Of a stretch of DNA of 64,000 nt, positions 29,361 to 37,249 are shown in pieces. The stretch is from contig JAKVAY010000048.1 in NCBI GenBank assembly GCA_022447185.1, positions 25,037-89,036 of the forward strand. The letters run 5' to 3'. The translations under genes and the position numbers were made by a program. Every line of letters starts with the position of its first letter. The stretch's first letter is position 1. Source of the DNA: Fuerstiella sp. GTDB lineage: Bacteria; Planctomycetota; Planctomycetia; Planctomycetales; Planctomycetaceae. The notes under the pieces are model-generated. The model saw only the letters and a program-made list of their open reading frames with translations, was not told the origin of the DNA and searched no databases.

Positions 29361-30101
29361 ATGATCATTTCACCCGGCAGCAAACAATGCAGCCATGCTG
29401 GGAAACAGACAAACCGCAGCTGCCGCGGTTTGTCTGTAGTCATACGCCCTGCGTTTTCGGTGATTGAGTTACTGATTGTGTTGGCGATTCTCACAATCGC
29501 AGCAGCGTTCGTTTTGCCGGCACTGCATGGATCGCTCGAACGGAGTCGGCTTCGTTCGGGGGCCGTCAATGTACAGAATGCGTGGGGCAAGGCTCGGTCA
29601 TTTGCAATTCGTGAAGGCAGATCCATGACGTTCCGCTGCCGTTCTGGTGGTCGGATCTGGAAAATCGAACGGAATGATCAAACAATCGGCACCGATATCC
29701 TCTCAAGAAATGCAGAACCCCCGGAGGGAATGAGTGCGGACCATGCTTCGACAAACGACCAGCTGAAACCTGACAGTGGCAACCGAACACTGGTATGTGA
29801 AGGCTGGTTGCCGAACGGGGTCTGTTTCGTGAATTTCGAACCTGTCGATTTGCCACGCGAAGATGACAACCGAATGGGTACCAGGCGTCAAACCTCATCA
29901 TTGGATCCATATGCTGAAACAGATTGGTCGCAGACTTTGACCTTTCGTCCAGACGGTCGATGCCAGGATGCATGTCTGCTTATCAGAGGGACCGACGGCT
30001 TCGTCATCCAGGTGAAGATTCGAGGTTTGACATCCGGAGTGACCTTCACTGCTCCGTTTCGTGAAACACAAACATCTGATGATCTCAGGAGACAACAATG
30101 A
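29361..30101 (+). CDS. gspH: Minor pseudopilin, GspH type
   Basis: A 246-residue prepilin-like protein. The N-terminal helix FSVIELLIVLAILTIAAAFVL has Glu at +5, but the residue before the predicted cut is Ala 31 (RPA/FSV) instead of the usual Gly. The body is long and ends in strands typical of GspH (TLTFRPDGRCQDACLLI). Its position between gspG and gspI supports the GspH call. The stop overlaps the start of the next gene (ATGA), so translation is coupled. Confidence 0.82.
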   Translation: MIISPGSKQCSHAGKQTNRSCRGLSVVIRPAFSVIELLIVLAILTIAAAFVLPALHGSLERSRLRSGAVNVQNAWGKARSFAIREGRSMTFRCRSGGRIWKIERNDQTIGTDILSRNAEPPEGMSADHASTNDQLKPDSGNRTLVCEGWLPNGVCFVNFEPVDLPREDDNRMGTRRQTSSLDPYAETDWSQTLTFRPDGRCQDACLLIRGTDGFVIQVKIRGLTSGVTFTAPFRETQTSDDLRRQQ

Positions 30102-30649
30102 GATCGCCCCATACTTCTCACGTATCGGACTCAATGCACCGTTGTGGTTTCAGCCTGATCGAAGTCATTATCGCAACTGCTATTCTGCTTGGCAGCGTCG
30201 TCGTCCTCGCGCGTCTCGCCGGTCTCGGTCGAATTCACGCACAGAATACGGCAGGGCTTGCTCAGGCGCAGCGTATCTGTGAAAACACACTGAATGAAAT
30301 AATGCTGGGACATCGACCTCTTTTTCCAGTTGAATCCACTCCGTTGTTGCCGCTGGATCCCGACGGACATCGCTCCGAAAGCACAGAACAGGTTCTGCGC
30401 CCCGGTGAACCACAGGATCAATTGGCCGGAAACAATAGTTCCGTACGCTGGCTGCACTCGGTTCGACTTGAGCCATCCGAAGGGATGCCAGGACTGTCCG
30501 TCCTGACTGTAGATATTACTGAAGCCCATCCGTCGAGCGATCGAGGAATTCGATATTCATTGACAAGGTGGATTCGCAAGGCATCTCCGATCGAGCCGAT
30601 TGATGACAGCAATGCGGATGGACAATTATTCGGAGGCATCATTCGGTGA
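30098..30649 (+). CDS. gspI: Minor pseudopilin GspI
   Basis: A 183-residue prepilin with signal RCG/FSLIEVIIATAILLGSVVVL (Gly 17, Glu +5), the typical GspI helix. The following ENTLNEIMLG segment also fits the family. GspI forms the tip complex with GspJ and GspK. It overlaps gspH upstream by ATGA and gspJ downstream by GTGA. Confidence 0.88.
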   Translation: MRSPHTSHVSDSMHRCGFSLIEVIIATAILLGSVVVLARLAGLGRIHAQNTAGLAQAQRICENTLNEIMLGHRPLFPVESTPLLPLDPDGHRSESTEQVLRPGEPQDQLAGNNSSVRWLHSVRLEPSEGMPGLSVLTVDITEAHPSSDRGIRYSLTRWIRKASPIEPIDDSNADGQLFGGIIR

Positions 30650-31884
30650 AGTGCCTTCGAACAAATTCATCCTACGCCGTTTTTCCTTACGGCGCAACGA
30701 CAGCATGCAACCCGATCCGTTGCAGCACCAGCCACGTCAAAGTGTGGTCAGACCGAGTGTCAGTACATCGGCATGGATATACGCTCATTGAAATGCTCAT
30801 CGCCGTTAGTCTGACCACTGTTCTGATGACAGCCGTGTGGGGATTGATGTCTACGTATGCGACGCTGCAGACGGCCGGTGCTGACGTGGCAGCCGAACAA
30901 CAACTCGTCAGGTCTGTTCTGCAACTGGTACGAGACGACCTGCAAATGGTGTCGTTGCCCGCCGCTGAAAACGTTCAGGAATATCACGATTCATTTACCG
31001 CATTTGATGACGTTGTGGCAGATGCAGTAACAGCCACTGACAGAATTAATCATGACACATTCAGCATCGTCTTTGACATCAATAACTTAACGCGCAATGC
31101 ATATGACGGACCATCCAATGTGTCGATTCGCGGTGATTCTGAGGTTCTCAGAATCACGGTACCGTATGACGGCTGTTCCACAACTTCCGTCGATGACTTC
31201 GATCAACTGAGTGGCGATCTGCCGGCGATCGATTCAGTTTTACCGAACGATGTCACACCGTCAGTGAATGAGTTTCAAACAATCATCTATCAGGTTCAGC
31301 CCTTCGGCTCAGCCCGTCACAGTGACCTGCCACCTGGTCTGTACCGAATACAGACGAATGCGGCGAGACTACAGGCGATGCGGGATCGCCGTTCTCGATC
31401 GGACCGTGATATCGTCCAGGATGATCTCCGGCTGAATCGCAGCAACCTTGAAGAATTACTCTTTCCACCAGCCGATCATTCCGGATCCGGCCGCAATTCA
31501 CGGGTGAAACAACCAACGTGTGATCTGATTCCGGAAGTCGTCGGTTGTCAATTTGAATACTCTCACGGAGGAGGATGGCGGCGTGACTGGACATCGGAAG
31601 AAGCGGGGCAACTGCCGCGTGCAGTCCGAATAACACTGGAAGTCGTTCTGCTTCGTGAGTTGGACGAACTGCAAGCGGTCAATGTCACCGGAGTTCCGGC
31701 AGGACGTCTGGAACGACGGCTCAATCTGTCGTTCGTCCGCCCTCAAACACACACACGCATGTCACGTGCCACGAACCGGCCGTTCACCTCCCGCAGTTAC
31801 AGCGAATTAATCCTGATGGATTCGACAATTGCAACCGCCGTCGATGTACGCGATCACTCAAAAGTCGAAGGATCCGTACAATGA
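30646..31884 (+). CDS. gspJ: Minor pseudopilin GspJ
   Basis: Up to 412 residues. The prepilin helix RHG/YTLIEMLIAVSLTTVLM has Gly 44 before the cut and Glu at +5. The leader is unusually long if the overlapping GTG 30646 is used; in-frame GTGs at residues 33 or 39 would give short leaders, so the true start is open. The later VVGCQFEYSHGGGWRRDW and LPRAVRITLEV segments match the GspJ C-terminal domain. It overlaps gspI (GTGA) and gspK (ATGA). It is about twice the usual size of GspJ. Confidence 0.85.
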   Translation: MKCLRTNSSYAVFPYGATTACNPIRCSTSHVKVWSDRVSVHRHGYTLIEMLIAVSLTTVLMTAVWGLMSTYATLQTAGADVAAEQQLVRSVLQLVRDDLQMVSLPAAENVQEYHDSFTAFDDVVADAVTATDRINHDTFSIVFDINNLTRNAYDGPSNVSIRGDSEVLRITVPYDGCSTTSVDDFDQLSGDLPAIDSVLPNDVTPSVNEFQTIIYQVQPFGSARHSDLPPGLYRIQTNAARLQAMRDRRSRSDRDIVQDDLRLNRSNLEELLFPPADHSGSGRNSRVKQPTCDLIPEVVGCQFEYSHGGGWRRDWTSEEAGQLPRAVRITLEVVLLRELDELQAVNVTGVPAGRLERRLNLSFVRPQTHTRMSRATNRPFTSRSYSELILMDSTIATAVDVRDHSKVEGSVQ

Positions 31885-33524
31885 AACACCGTCCTGAATC
31901 TCCTTCGAACCGGTCACGCAACGGCGTAATCCTTGTCGTGGTGCTGGTATTGGTAGTGATGATGTCACTGACCGGCTTTGCGTTCATGAATCGTATGGCG
32001 ACAGAATACCAGGCTGCGCTCATCACCGGTGACCTCCGTCAGGCAAAGCAGACTCTGGCAAGTGCCGAGACTTTTCTGGTACTTCTTGCAGAACAACAGG
32101 CCGGTCAGCCGGAACCATTTCATCGCCTGCAACACGATCAGAGACTGTTCGTGTCACGTGCCATCAGATCAGCAGCAAAGATACTGCCGACTGACGATCG
32201 ATCATCTGTGTCTGAGGCATTACAGTGGCGATTTTCTGTACTTAACCACCGACCGCACACCTTGGAGTACGATCAGGGTCACAGCGAATTCCAGAACGGC
32301 ATTCAACACCCACCAATCCAATTCGGTCTGGAGAATGAATCGGGCAAACTCCATTTAGGACGAGTCATGCTTTGGGAACATGACACTCCAGGAGTTGGTC
32401 GAAGTGCCCTCATGGGGTTTCCTGGAATGACAGCAGAAGCAGCTGACAGTATTCTGGACTGGATTGACAGCGACGATCAACCTCGTGAATTCGGCGCAGA
32501 ACGAGAACACTACTCACAGCTCGACATTCCTTACACACCTCGCAACGGCCTCCCAACGTCAATTGAAGAACTCTTGTTCGTCAAAGGGGTGACACAAGTC
32601 GCGTTTTACGGCAAAGGACAGCGACAGGAAGAGGACTCTTTGACGGGCCCATCTTGGACCGAACTGTTCACCGTGCATTCCGCTGAGCCAAACAAAGGGA
32701 GATTCAGCACCAGTCGGATTAATCTCAACAACGTTTCTCCAGACAATTACGCCGATGATGCGAGTGCATTTGATCCGGACCTGTCGTTTCTTCCGCAGGA
32801 ACTGGTGAAGTACATCCTGCTTGCCCGCCTGTACGGAATCTCCCCTCGTCCAAACGACACGGATGAATTCGCTGCCTCACCACAAAACCCGAAATCTGAA
32901 TCCAAAACATTTTTGAACGACATGAAGATTCCTGACCATGATGAATCGCGTCTTAAGGAAATCCGGAGCCTGGCCGATTTGGTCAACACATCTGTTCAAT
33001 TGCCGGGATTCGAAGGTGGTCATCTGATTGACAGCCCGCTGAACTCAGACAGCCCGGAATTTCCTGAGCTTATGAAACAGCTGGAAGATCGTGTCACAGT
33101 CAGTTTCGATGAGCGACATGTCGGCCGCATTAACATTAACACTGCGACAGAATCGGTTCTGGGAGCTCTGTTGAACGATGAGGACGTGATTTCCCGAATC
33201 ATGGAGCAACGACACACCATCGATCGCCGTGAACGAGAATCCACTGCCTGGCTGCTGACCCGACACATTGTAGACGACAGAACCTATCGCCGCATCTATC
33301 CACATATCACCACACGCGGTGCCGTGCATTCCGGGGAGATTGTGGTGTACAGGAATTCAGGCGGTCCGTTCCTGCGTCGCAGACTCATCATTGACGCATC
33401 TGTCATGCCGGCTCAACGCGTCGCCTGGCTCGACCTGACGCAGCGAGGTCTTCCGGACGGAATGTCAGCGGCGCTGGCAGACAATAATGGCGATTTCAGA
33501 GCTGAAAAACAGTCAGGACTGTGA
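31881..33524 (+). CDS. gspK: Tip pseudopilin GspK
   Basis: A 547-residue protein. The N-terminal signal RNG/VILVVVLVLVVMMS lacks Glu at +5, as is normal for GspK, the tip subunit of the pseudopilus. The diagnostic GspK core is present: GFPGMTAEAADSILDWIDSD, YTPRNGLPTSIEELLFVKGV, and a second helix-hairpin-helix region with RININTATESVLGALL. It is larger than typical GspK (about 330 residues), mainly through an inserted middle part. It overlaps gspJ by ATGA. Confidence 0.93.
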   Translation: MKHRPESPSNRSRNGVILVVVLVLVVMMSLTGFAFMNRMATEYQAALITGDLRQAKQTLASAETFLVLLAEQQAGQPEPFHRLQHDQRLFVSRAIRSAAKILPTDDRSSVSEALQWRFSVLNHRPHTLEYDQGHSEFQNGIQHPPIQFGLENESGKLHLGRVMLWEHDTPGVGRSALMGFPGMTAEAADSILDWIDSDDQPREFGAEREHYSQLDIPYTPRNGLPTSIEELLFVKGVTQVAFYGKGQRQEEDSLTGPSWTELFTVHSAEPNKGRFSTSRINLNNVSPDNYADDASAFDPDLSFLPQELVKYILLARLYGISPRPNDTDEFAASPQNPKSESKTFLNDMKIPDHDESRLKEIRSLADLVNTSVQLPGFEGGHLIDSPLNSDSPEFPELMKQLEDRVTVSFDERHVGRININTATESVLGALLNDEDVISRIMEQRHTIDRRERESTAWLLTRHIVDDRTYRRIYPHITTRGAVHSGEIVVYRNSGGPFLRRRLIIDASVMPAQRVAWLDLTQRGLPDGMSAALADNNGDFRAEKQSGL

Positions 33525-33570
33525 CGCAGCCTGTAGTGGTCCAGGACACAATTGCACAACGAGTACACCT

Positions 33571-35181
33571 ATGAGCAAACTTCTTGCTGTCAGTTGGAAT
33601 TCTCAATCCCTTCGCTACGTGCTGGCCGAAAACCGAAAACGAGATGCTGTCAAAGTGCTGGCAGCCGGAGAGAAACCCCTGACGGAAACAGTCCATTCTG
33701 ATTCACCAGGATCGGATGTGGTGCAGCGATTAAGCGAAGTCACTGACGAACTGAAGGTCGGCCGCGCAAAACTGATCCTCTGTGTGAATCGTGGCTGCGT
33801 AGATTCGGCAAGGTTTACTGTTCCACCCGCAACCGACGCTGAACTGCCAACGATCGTGGTGAATTTGGCTCGACGACAGCTGTCCGGCCCGGGTGAAGAA
33901 GCATCAATCGATTTCGTCAGCTTCCCGCAGCTCGATGATGGCTCACGCCAGGTAAATGCCATGGCGATGGCGCCGACGGACGAACAGTTGATCCACAACC
34001 TCGCAGAAGCTGCTGGATGTGCAAAAACCAGTGCGGTCGTGGTGACCCATCCGTTGCGAGTCTTTGCTTCAGATCAGCAGGAAACGGACCAATCGGCCGT
34101 TCTCGTTGTGAGTATGGGCCCGCAGTCAGCTCATCTCCTGGTCGTCAGGCATCAACGACCCGTTCTTTCCCGCACGTTGAGTCTGGCACGAGGGGAAGGT
34201 CGTGAAGCTGAGGCCCGCTTTGTCACGGGAGAGATCCAGCGGACGATTCTAACCATCGGGGATCGACTCGAAAGAGGGGTTGAAATCAACAAGGCTGTAC
34301 TCGTTGGCTCGCCTCTGGAAACAGAAATTCTGGCCAGCCAGCTGGATGGGCGTATCGACCTTCCCGTATCCCATGTTTCCGCATCGGATTTCGTGGAAGG
34401 CGACATCACTGATATTCAGCAGGGCGCCTATGCTCCACTGATCGCGGCCCTGCTGGAAACGGCCAGTGATGCCACACCGGCGATCGATTTTCTGAATCCC
34501 AGACGTCCACCGGTATCAACCAGCCGACGAAATCAATGGCTTGCCGTTGCGACCCTGTTGGTGATGGTTGGTGGTGGAGGCTGGTATTACACAAACTCAC
34601 TGTTTGCAGAACAGCGGAAGGAAATTGCAGAGCTGAAGATACAACTCGAACCGATTACTGAGAGTCTTCGAAACACGGCACCACTGATACGTCAGGCGGC
34701 CGGGCTGGGACGCTGGGAACGATCCCGTATGAACTGGCTGGATGAGATCCGTGACATCACCGTTCGCATGCCGTCCAGTCCCGAATTGTCGGTGCGACAA
34801 TTTGCCGCCACTCCGGCGCGCACCGGATTTGCAGTCACGTTTCAGGGAACGTCACGTTCACCTGAAGCTCACCGCGCGATGGAGATTGGAATCCAGGACC
34901 GCTACCACACCACACGTACACCGTCTTTCAGTGAGAGCCGCAAAGGGAAAGATGTCGTGTGGAATTTTCGAACGACGCTGCAGATCCTGCAGCGGGAAAA
35001 CAAAGACTACACAGCTCACCGGCGACTGAACCTGCTCCGTAATTCTCAGGGATCCGGACCCAGCGGATCCCCGCAGTCGAAAACGACTGAACACGCTGAA
35101 CAGAAACGATCGCCACTGGCAGAAAAACCATTCAGAACCCGCGTGACACCGGATTCCGGGTTAGGAGGTTCGCAGTCATGA
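33571..35181 (+). CDS. gspL: GspL-like assembly protein with PilM-type actin-like domain and PilN-type tail
   Basis: A protein of about 536 residues. ATG 33571 is preferred to an in-frame start at 33487 because MSKLLAVSWNSQSLRYVLAE begins the first ASKHA (actin-like) strand. The cytoplasmic actin-like part (1 to about 315) resembles PilM. One membrane helix follows (about 324-346, WLAVATLLVMVGGGGWYYTN), then a coiled coil and a periplasmic PilN-like ferredoxin fold, and a disordered Ser/Pro/Lys tail. GspL joins the GspE ATPase to the platform, and this layout equals PilM fused to PilN. The stop overlaps the next gene by ATGA. Confidence 0.82.
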   Translation: MSKLLAVSWNSQSLRYVLAENRKRDAVKVLAAGEKPLTETVHSDSPGSDVVQRLSEVTDELKVGRAKLILCVNRGCVDSARFTVPPATDAELPTIVVNLARRQLSGPGEEASIDFVSFPQLDDGSRQVNAMAMAPTDEQLIHNLAEAAGCAKTSAVVVTHPLRVFASDQQETDQSAVLVVSMGPQSAHLLVVRHQRPVLSRTLSLARGEGREAEARFVTGEIQRTILTIGDRLERGVEINKAVLVGSPLETEILASQLDGRIDLPVSHVSASDFVEGDITDIQQGAYAPLIAALLETASDATPAIDFLNPRRPPVSTSRRNQWLAVATLLVMVGGGGWYYTNSLFAEQRKEIAELKIQLEPITESLRNTAPLIRQAAGLGRWERSRMNWLDEIRDITVRMPSSPELSVRQFAATPARTGFAVTFQGTSRSPEAHRAMEIGIQDRYHTTRTPSFSESRKGKDVVWNFRTTLQILQRENKDYTAHRRLNLLRNSQGSGPSGSPQSKTTEHAEQKRSPLAEKPFRTRVTPDSGLGGSQS

Positions 35182-36056
35182 ACGAAACACGTCGAAATGT
35201 TCTGCTGGGTGTACTTTTGCTGATCGGCGTTACCAGCATTGGTGATTATTTCTGGCATGAAAATATTGAGAAGCCGCTCGGTGAACTCAAACAAGAATAC
35301 TCCGGGCTGCTTGAAAAATTTGAAAAACAAACCCGGTCCCTCAAACGCACGAAGGAATTGAAACGGAAAATCATCGGCTGGAAAAAACAGGCACTCCCGG
35401 CCCGCACCGAGACTGCCCGATCGCTGTACCGCAACTGGTTGCTTAAGACGATTCGCAGTTCAAAACTGCGCAATGCTCGAGTCGATTCAGGGGCTCCCTC
35501 ATCACACTCCGGCTTCAAAATCATGCCGATGAACGCACAGGCACGAGGCACCCTGAGTCAGATTACGGATGCTTTATTTACGTTCGAGAATGCGTCACTG
35601 CTGCACAGGATCGGCAGCATTCGTCTCACGCCGATCGGTGAGAGTGGCCAATTCGATCTGGCCATGAGCATTGAAGCCGTCATGATGCCCGGAGTCAAAA
35701 GGAAGATACTGAATCCAGGTAATGCAGGTCGACTCGTCTCTGCTGATCGACGCAGTTATGACGTCATCGCCCGCGACAATATTTTTGGTATTGATGTCGT
35801 TCTGAAGGACCCCATGAAAATGACGAAGCTTACGGGCGTAATCTGGCGAAACGACACTCCACAGGTCTGGATTACGGAACAAATCGGTGATCGCCTCCAC
35901 AAACTGAGGACGGGAGCCACGTTTGATACCGTGGCACTCAGTGGACGAGTTGTAGAGATCGGACAGGACTGGGCAATTGTGGAATCCGGTGATCAACAGC
36001 TCAAATTGACAATGGGCCAGAGTTTTGCCGATGCAGAAATGGTATCGACCCGGTAA
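35178..36056 (+). CDS. GspM/PilO-like protein fused to a GspC/PilP-like homology region
   Basis: A 292-residue protein. Residues 7-24 form one membrane helix, followed by a coiled coil (about 28-75) and a small alpha/beta domain (to about 175), as in PilO and GspM. From about residue 192 the sequence changes to RDNIFGI, TKLTGVIWRNDTPQVWI, GDRLHKLRTGATFD, GRVVEIGQDWAIVESGDQ and LTMGQSF. This is the pattern of the GspC/PilP homology region that contacts the secretin N0 domain. No separate gspC was found in the window, so this gene may carry both roles (inference). AGGAGG lies 9 bases upstream, inside gspL, whose stop it overlaps. It is the last gene of the operon. Confidence 0.75.
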   Translation: MNETRRNVLLGVLLLIGVTSIGDYFWHENIEKPLGELKQEYSGLLEKFEKQTRSLKRTKELKRKIIGWKKQALPARTETARSLYRNWLLKTIRSSKLRNARVDSGAPSSHSGFKIMPMNAQARGTLSQITDALFTFENASLLHRIGSIRLTPIGESGQFDLAMSIEAVMMPGVKRKILNPGNAGRLVSADRRSYDVIARDNIFGIDVVLKDPMKMTKLTGVIWRNDTPQVWITEQIGDRLHKLRTGATFDTVALSGRVVEIGQDWAIVESGDQQLKLTMGQSFADAEMVSTR

Positions 36057-36241
36057 CAACAGTCATAGTGCCGCAACTGCCGATCGGATTGAGAAGAATC
36101 CATCAGTGGTACAAGACAGAGTTGTCGGGGTTATCGTACGAAACAATTCCATCCCGGAACGACAGGGCTGCCCCTGCGACCGTTTCAGCAATCGAGGCTT
36201 TCGCAGGCAACACGTTATTAAGCACAGACCAACTGATCTCT

Positions 36242-37249
36242 CTATTTGACACTTGTTTCGATCCGGCGACCCAGTCCGAGCAGTCCAACGATCGTGAGAA
36301 CGATTCCGATCACCGCCGGCAGCCCCAGTTGTTCGTCAAACAATACCACGGCTCCGACCGCGCACATTGCATTTTGCGACGCGTTGATCACGTTCAATCG
36401 ATTCACATCCATGACGCGCAGCGCATGTGCGACTGCGAAAAATCCAATTGCATTGGCTGAACCCGCCGTCATCAGTATTGGCCAGTCTCGAACTGTCCCC
36501 TGCTGAATGACCTGCCACCCGGACAGTTCAATAGCGCCAGTCGCAAGCAGAACACCGCCCAAAGTACTGAACACTATCAAAATGGACTCGACCGCAAGTT
36601 CAGACTGTAAAAACCGACGAATCAGAACACCGACAGCTCCGTACGAACATCCGGACAACACACCTGCACCAATACCCGTCAGAATTCGTACGGAACTGCG
36701 AGATGAGACCTGAGACGGAACTGCAATGTCCGACTGTCCGAACGTTGTGCCGATCGACAGCAGCACAATAGCCACCAGCATCACACCCATCGCCTGAATG
36801 ATTTTAAGCGTAATCGGGTCTCCCAGAAGAGTTCGCCCCAGGATCGCTCCGGTACAGATAATGCAGGCAAACACCAGTGGAACAGTGACTCCCAAACCCA
36901 GATATCCCAGTGCCATCTGAAACGACAGATTTCCGCCAAACTGCATCAATAACGCAGTGCCGGCAAGTGCTGGCAGCATGCGAAGTGGCGGAAAAGCGTC
37001 CTGTCGCAGTACTCGTCGGCGGAGAACCAATATCCAGGCAGCGATTCCCATGGGCAACGTCTTGATTGCCGTCACCCACATCTCCCATCCACTGCCACCA
37101 CTCCATGCAGTATCTGACAGACGTCGCAGTGCAAGATTGGCCAGTGAATAGCCAACTGCCGCTGTACAGCCAAGAGCGACACCGTTGTGCAGCACTCCGC
37201 TTCCGGAGTCCGGCTCTGCCGGAGTTCCGACCTCACAATTCGGAACCAT
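36242..37249 (-). CDS. EamA/DMT-superfamily membrane permease
   Basis: A protein of about 335 residues with some ten membrane helices in two EamA-like halves, as in drug/metabolite exporters. Halves start near CTAAVGYSLANLALRRL and IGAGVLSGCSYGAVGVLIRRF and end in IIQAMGVMLVAIVLLSIG and AVIGIVLTIVGLLGLG. The substrate is unknown. ATG 37249 is taken; an in-frame TTG at 37258 is possible. Either start overlaps the end of the sigma-54 activator gene upstream on the same strand (stop at 37233), so the two are probably co-transcribed. It converges on the T2SS operon. Confidence 0.85.
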   Translation of the reverse strand: MVPNCEVGTPAEPDSGSGVLHNGVALGCTAAVGYSLANLALRRLSDTAWSGGSGWEMWVTAIKTLPMGIAAWILVLRRRVLRQDAFPPLRMLPALAGTALLMQFGGNLSFQMALGYLGLGVTVPLVFACIICTGAILGRTLLGDPITLKIIQAMGVMLVAIVLLSIGTTFGQSDIAVPSQVSSRSSVRILTGIGAGVLSGCSYGAVGVLIRRFLQSELAVESILIVFSTLGGVLLATGAIELSGWQVIQQGTVRDWPILMTAGSANAIGFFAVAHALRVMDVNRLNVINASQNAMCAVGAVVLFDEQLGLPAVIGIVLTIVGLLGLGRRIETSVK

